From positions 78,076,218 through 78,140,217 of the forward strand of contig NC_061862.1 of NCBI RefSeq assembly GCF_907164915.1: a stretch of 64,000 nt of DNA, in the 5' to 3' direction. The notes below the pieces were generated by a model that worked only from the letters and a program-made list of their open reading frames with translations, was not told the DNA's origin and made no database searches. This document shows, one piece after another, positions 61,066 to 64,000 of this stretch; positions within the stretch are counted from its first letter, which is position 1, and every line of letters starts with the position of its first letter. Position numbers and translations under genes: made by a program. Source of the stretch: Impatiens glandulifera (lineage: Eukaryota > Streptophyta > Magnoliopsida > Ericales > Balsaminaceae).

Positions 61066-64000
61066 TTAAATTGAAAAACAGCAATTTTCTTGGTATACCC
61101 CATGGTTTCATTTTATATGTATTATAAAGTAGTATAAATTCTGGGAAAAACCAAAGTTTGAAATCCAATATGGAATCTCTTAGTATTTTTTTATTCATTC
61201 CCATCCAATCATAAATTTTTTTTTTTTTATTTGGTGAATTTATTTTTGGATCAATCATAAGAAAAAAACAGTTTTTTTTATCAAATTTTTTAATTATTTG
61301 ATTATTTTTAGGCCCGGTTTGAGTATTTTGATTACTTTTGATATCAATCTTGATCCAAGTTAAAATATTGATTGTCTTTCTAAGACAAAAATTGTAAATT
61401 TTACAATCAAAATATTTTCTATCCGGGTTTTTTTCCATATTCCTAATATCATTTTTTATTAAAAAATTCTTAATAGGGCTATCCCCTAATTCAAATATTT
61501 CAAAAATATTGTTTTTATTTGTGTTGTAATTATTAGAACTCTTTGTTTTTTGAAATGTTGAGCCATAAATAGACGGCTCCCTTTTTTGTTCATAATTAAT
61601 AAATCTATAGCATAAAAGATTATATCTTTTATATTTAAGAAAATTTTCTTTTTCATTTGGTAATGAATAAACTTTGTAATAATTTTTTTTTTTGTAATAA
61701 ATTAAATGATTTTTTTCATAAAAATCCTGTTTGTTTAAATTTTGTTGTTCAATTGGATCACGTTTATTGATTCTATTTCGGCAGTTTTGTGCTATTAATC
61801 TAGACCAGGTAATCGGAGAAAAATTGTATTGATAATGACTTCGTAACCAGCTTCGCCATTGATTTATTTCAGAATTTATAGGTTTCTTTTGTTTTAATTT
61901 AGAATAAAATAGTTTTTGTGGTTCAAAATAATTCTTTAGTGAAGTTTTAAGAAACGAAAAAGTTCCATGATATTCAAGAATAGGTCTTAACTTATAGAAG
62001 TACAAGTTAAGAGCGGGGGTTTGTGATAATTTGTAAAAGACATATGCTTGCGACAAGGAGGCTAAATCATCAAAATTATCTGAATTCTTATTAAGAATAT
62101 TCTGAAGCGACTTTTTTCTACTGGAAATAAATTGAATTTTATTTGATTTCTCAAATCTTGTTTCATTACTTTGATTATTGAAAATGTATTTTTCCATTTT
62201 TTTTTTTTCACTAAAAAGTTCCATATTTATTCTACGAATAGTAATGATAGATAAAAAGAAATCCATGTAGATTTTTTTAGTAATTTTTTTTTTTAAATAA
62301 TAGAATTTACGAACGACTCGAGTATTTCTTCTTTTTAATCTTTTTTTTTGTAATTTTAATCTTTTAACATTCAAACTTGTTTTATTATGGCTAATGTTTA
62401 TTTCCGGAATTCTTTTTTTTTTTTCTTGTTTTAGTCTTTCTATTTTATTTCTGATTATGCTTGTTCTAGCAATTATATCTTTCTTTTTTTTTTCTCTCAG
62501 TAAATAATTTGTCCAATTTGTAGATTCAATTTGACTAAATGATTCATTAATTTTAGAATTGTGGTTTTTTTTTAAATCTTTTTCTTTTTTAGTGTCACTT
62601 AATTTAGAGACTTTTTTTAATCGAAATAATAGAATTGGATTTAGTTTTGAGAGTTCTTTTTTTATTTTTTTTAAAAATAGAATAACTTTTATAAGCCATT
62701 TTTTTTTTTTTTTTAAGAGATTTAGAAAGGATTTTGTTCTTTTTTTTAAAATTATTAGAACTAGATCGTATTTTTTTTTTACTTTTCCTTTTTTTTTTTT
62801 TAATTCCTTAATAATTGGTTCAAAAAAAGAATTCCTTTTTCCGGGAAACCCAAAAGGAAGTTCAGTCTCCATTCCCCAAACTGTTAAAAAACAAAACTCA
62901 GATTTTTTATCCTTTTTTTTCATTCGATCTATATGAAAGATCCTTGGCTTAGATCTATGCCAAGGTTTCAGACAGAAAGGAAATAGGATCTTTATCTGAA
63001 TCCCGTCTAGTAACCAATTTTTAGGAAATTCCGTTTCGGATAATTGAATACCATTATAGGTACATTTAACATACATTTCATTATTCCATTCCTTAAAATC
63101 CTCAGACCATTCGGGAGCTTGCAATAATAGTATACGTCCTATATTTTTGGCTATTATCAATGAAGGTAATCTAATATATTTTCTAAGCGTTGATTGAGTT
63201 ATTAACATGAAACCTCTTATTACTTGAGCAAGTGGAATGCTATCCCATATTTCTGCTATTTCTATTCGTTCTTTTTCGTTTTTTTTGCTCTTCTCCTTTT
63301 TTCTCTGTTCTTCTGTATACTCGGAAATTTTACATTCTGCTTCTTTTCTTACTCTTTCCAAAATAGAATTTTTTAAAAAAAGTTTCATTAGTTCGGATAG
63401 ATCAAAAAAAAGGGGAGGGTCCTCTTTTATCCTGTCCAAAAAGAGTGGGGAATGCACATTTGCTTGAAACAGTTTTCCAATAATTATTTTCTTCCTTTGG
63501 GCGCGAATAGAACCTTTTATTATATTTCGTCGAAAATCAGATTGTTGTGAATAACGTATCAAAGATATTTGATTTGGTTTAGGGGAATTCTGAGTTTCCT
63601 TGTTATTAATATCAATATTACTTTCGTTATCGGTAAAAATTACTACACGTTTGAATTTTCTTGAACGAATTTGATGTCCTACTTGCACTTCTTCAGCACT
63701 TTTTGTTTCTTGTTGGTCTAATTCCTTGATTAATTTGTATGACCATCTAGGGATTTTTTTTTTTATTTCTTTAATTTCAATCAATTTTTTTTTTTCAACA
63801 TTAGCATTACTTCGAATCGCATTGAAAAGAAATTTCAAAATTTTTTTTTCATATTTTGACTCTATTTTTCTTTTTTTTTGTTGGGAAAATAAAGAGGATT
63901 TTTTCAACTTTAAACTCAATTTTAATTCCCTATCAAGTTCACTCATTAAACTGAAAAAAAATTTTATTTTTGGCGAGAATGAGGTTTTTTCAAGTATATC
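61037..64000 (-). pseudogene. ycf1: Nuclear-located plastid ycf1 (Tic214) fragment, open to the window edge
   Basis: Ycf1/Tic214 is a large plastid-encoded protein of the chloroplast inner-envelope import complex. The minus strand has one open frame from the window edge (64000) to a stop at 61037, about 987 codons, corresponding to the middle and C-terminal part of Ycf1. Recognisable stretches: SLMSELDRELKLSLKLKK, IPRWSYKLIKELDQQ, FLDRIKEDPPLFFDLSELM, WDSIPLAQVIRGFMLITQS, NWLLDGIQIKILFPF, MKPWGIPRKLLFFNLN. Homology stops near 61070, and the last ~8 codons plus the stop are adjacent non-plastid DNA. The normal Ycf1 C-terminal end is missing, so the copy is truncated. The frame has no internal stop, unlike old plastid insertions. 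It could be a recent transfer or an assembly join. Confidence 0.85.

Noticed and set aside
62559..63467. Plus-strand open frames at 62559-62936 and 63237-63467, rich in Phe and Ser
   Set aside because: They lie opposite the Lys-rich ycf1 frame; Lys codons AAA/AAG on the minus strand read as Phe/Leu on the plus strand.

Overview
The window is nuclear DNA of a flowering plant, most likely a eudicot. It is very AT-rich. Its genes have several GT-AG introns and belong to plant-type families: an HD-Zip class II factor, a 12-oxophytodienoate reductase and a MYB/SANT-bromodomain protein. It also carries nested Ty1/copia and Ty3/gypsy retrotransposons and a long piece of the plastid gene ycf1. Nothing seen identifies the species.

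Layout. 1-1.1 kb: AT-rich DNA with a MITE. 1.1-2.2 kb (+): three-exon HD-Zip II gene. 5.6-9.0 kb: a small inverted-repeat element split by a 3.2-kb Helitron whose body is about nine tandem ~310-bp modules, each with tRNA-like A-box and B-box sequence; one module is interrupted by a 586-bp hAT-like element that contains a decayed tRNA-Gly. About 13.9 kb: a decayed 5S rRNA-like sequence. 14.5-16.8 kb (+): MYB/SANT-bromodomain gene. 17-21 kb: microsatellites, an 88-bp minisatellite and old Helitron-like repeats.

21.1-33.4 kb: a copia element on the minus strand (TSD tatag), split inside gag by a 7.2-kb gypsy element on the plus strand (TSD gattc). The gypsy element has three LTRs: the outer pair is one type and the middle one is another, with a second, truncated gag behind it. 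34.0-37.1 kb (-): five-exon OPR gene, apparently intact. 37-43.8 kb: AT-rich, with one clear Tourist-like MITE. 44.0-47.6 kb: a gag-protease-only LTR element with no RT, RNase H or integrase, inserted in an older repeat. 49.2-52.1 kb: less AT-rich DNA that may be of mitochondrial origin, split by LTR-like sequence. 56.0-57.4 kb (+): two-exon gene for a 101-aa single-span membrane protein. 58.6-60.2 kb: inverted-orientation relatives of the 310-bp module, including a 452-bp minimal Helitron. 61.07-64.0 kb (-): plastid ycf1 fragment with an uninterrupted frame running off the window edge.

The four host genes are unrelated and do not form a cluster. Most of the structure here comes from transposon nesting and organelle DNA transfer. 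Exon boundaries were read from splice sites and frame continuity, not from transcripts.
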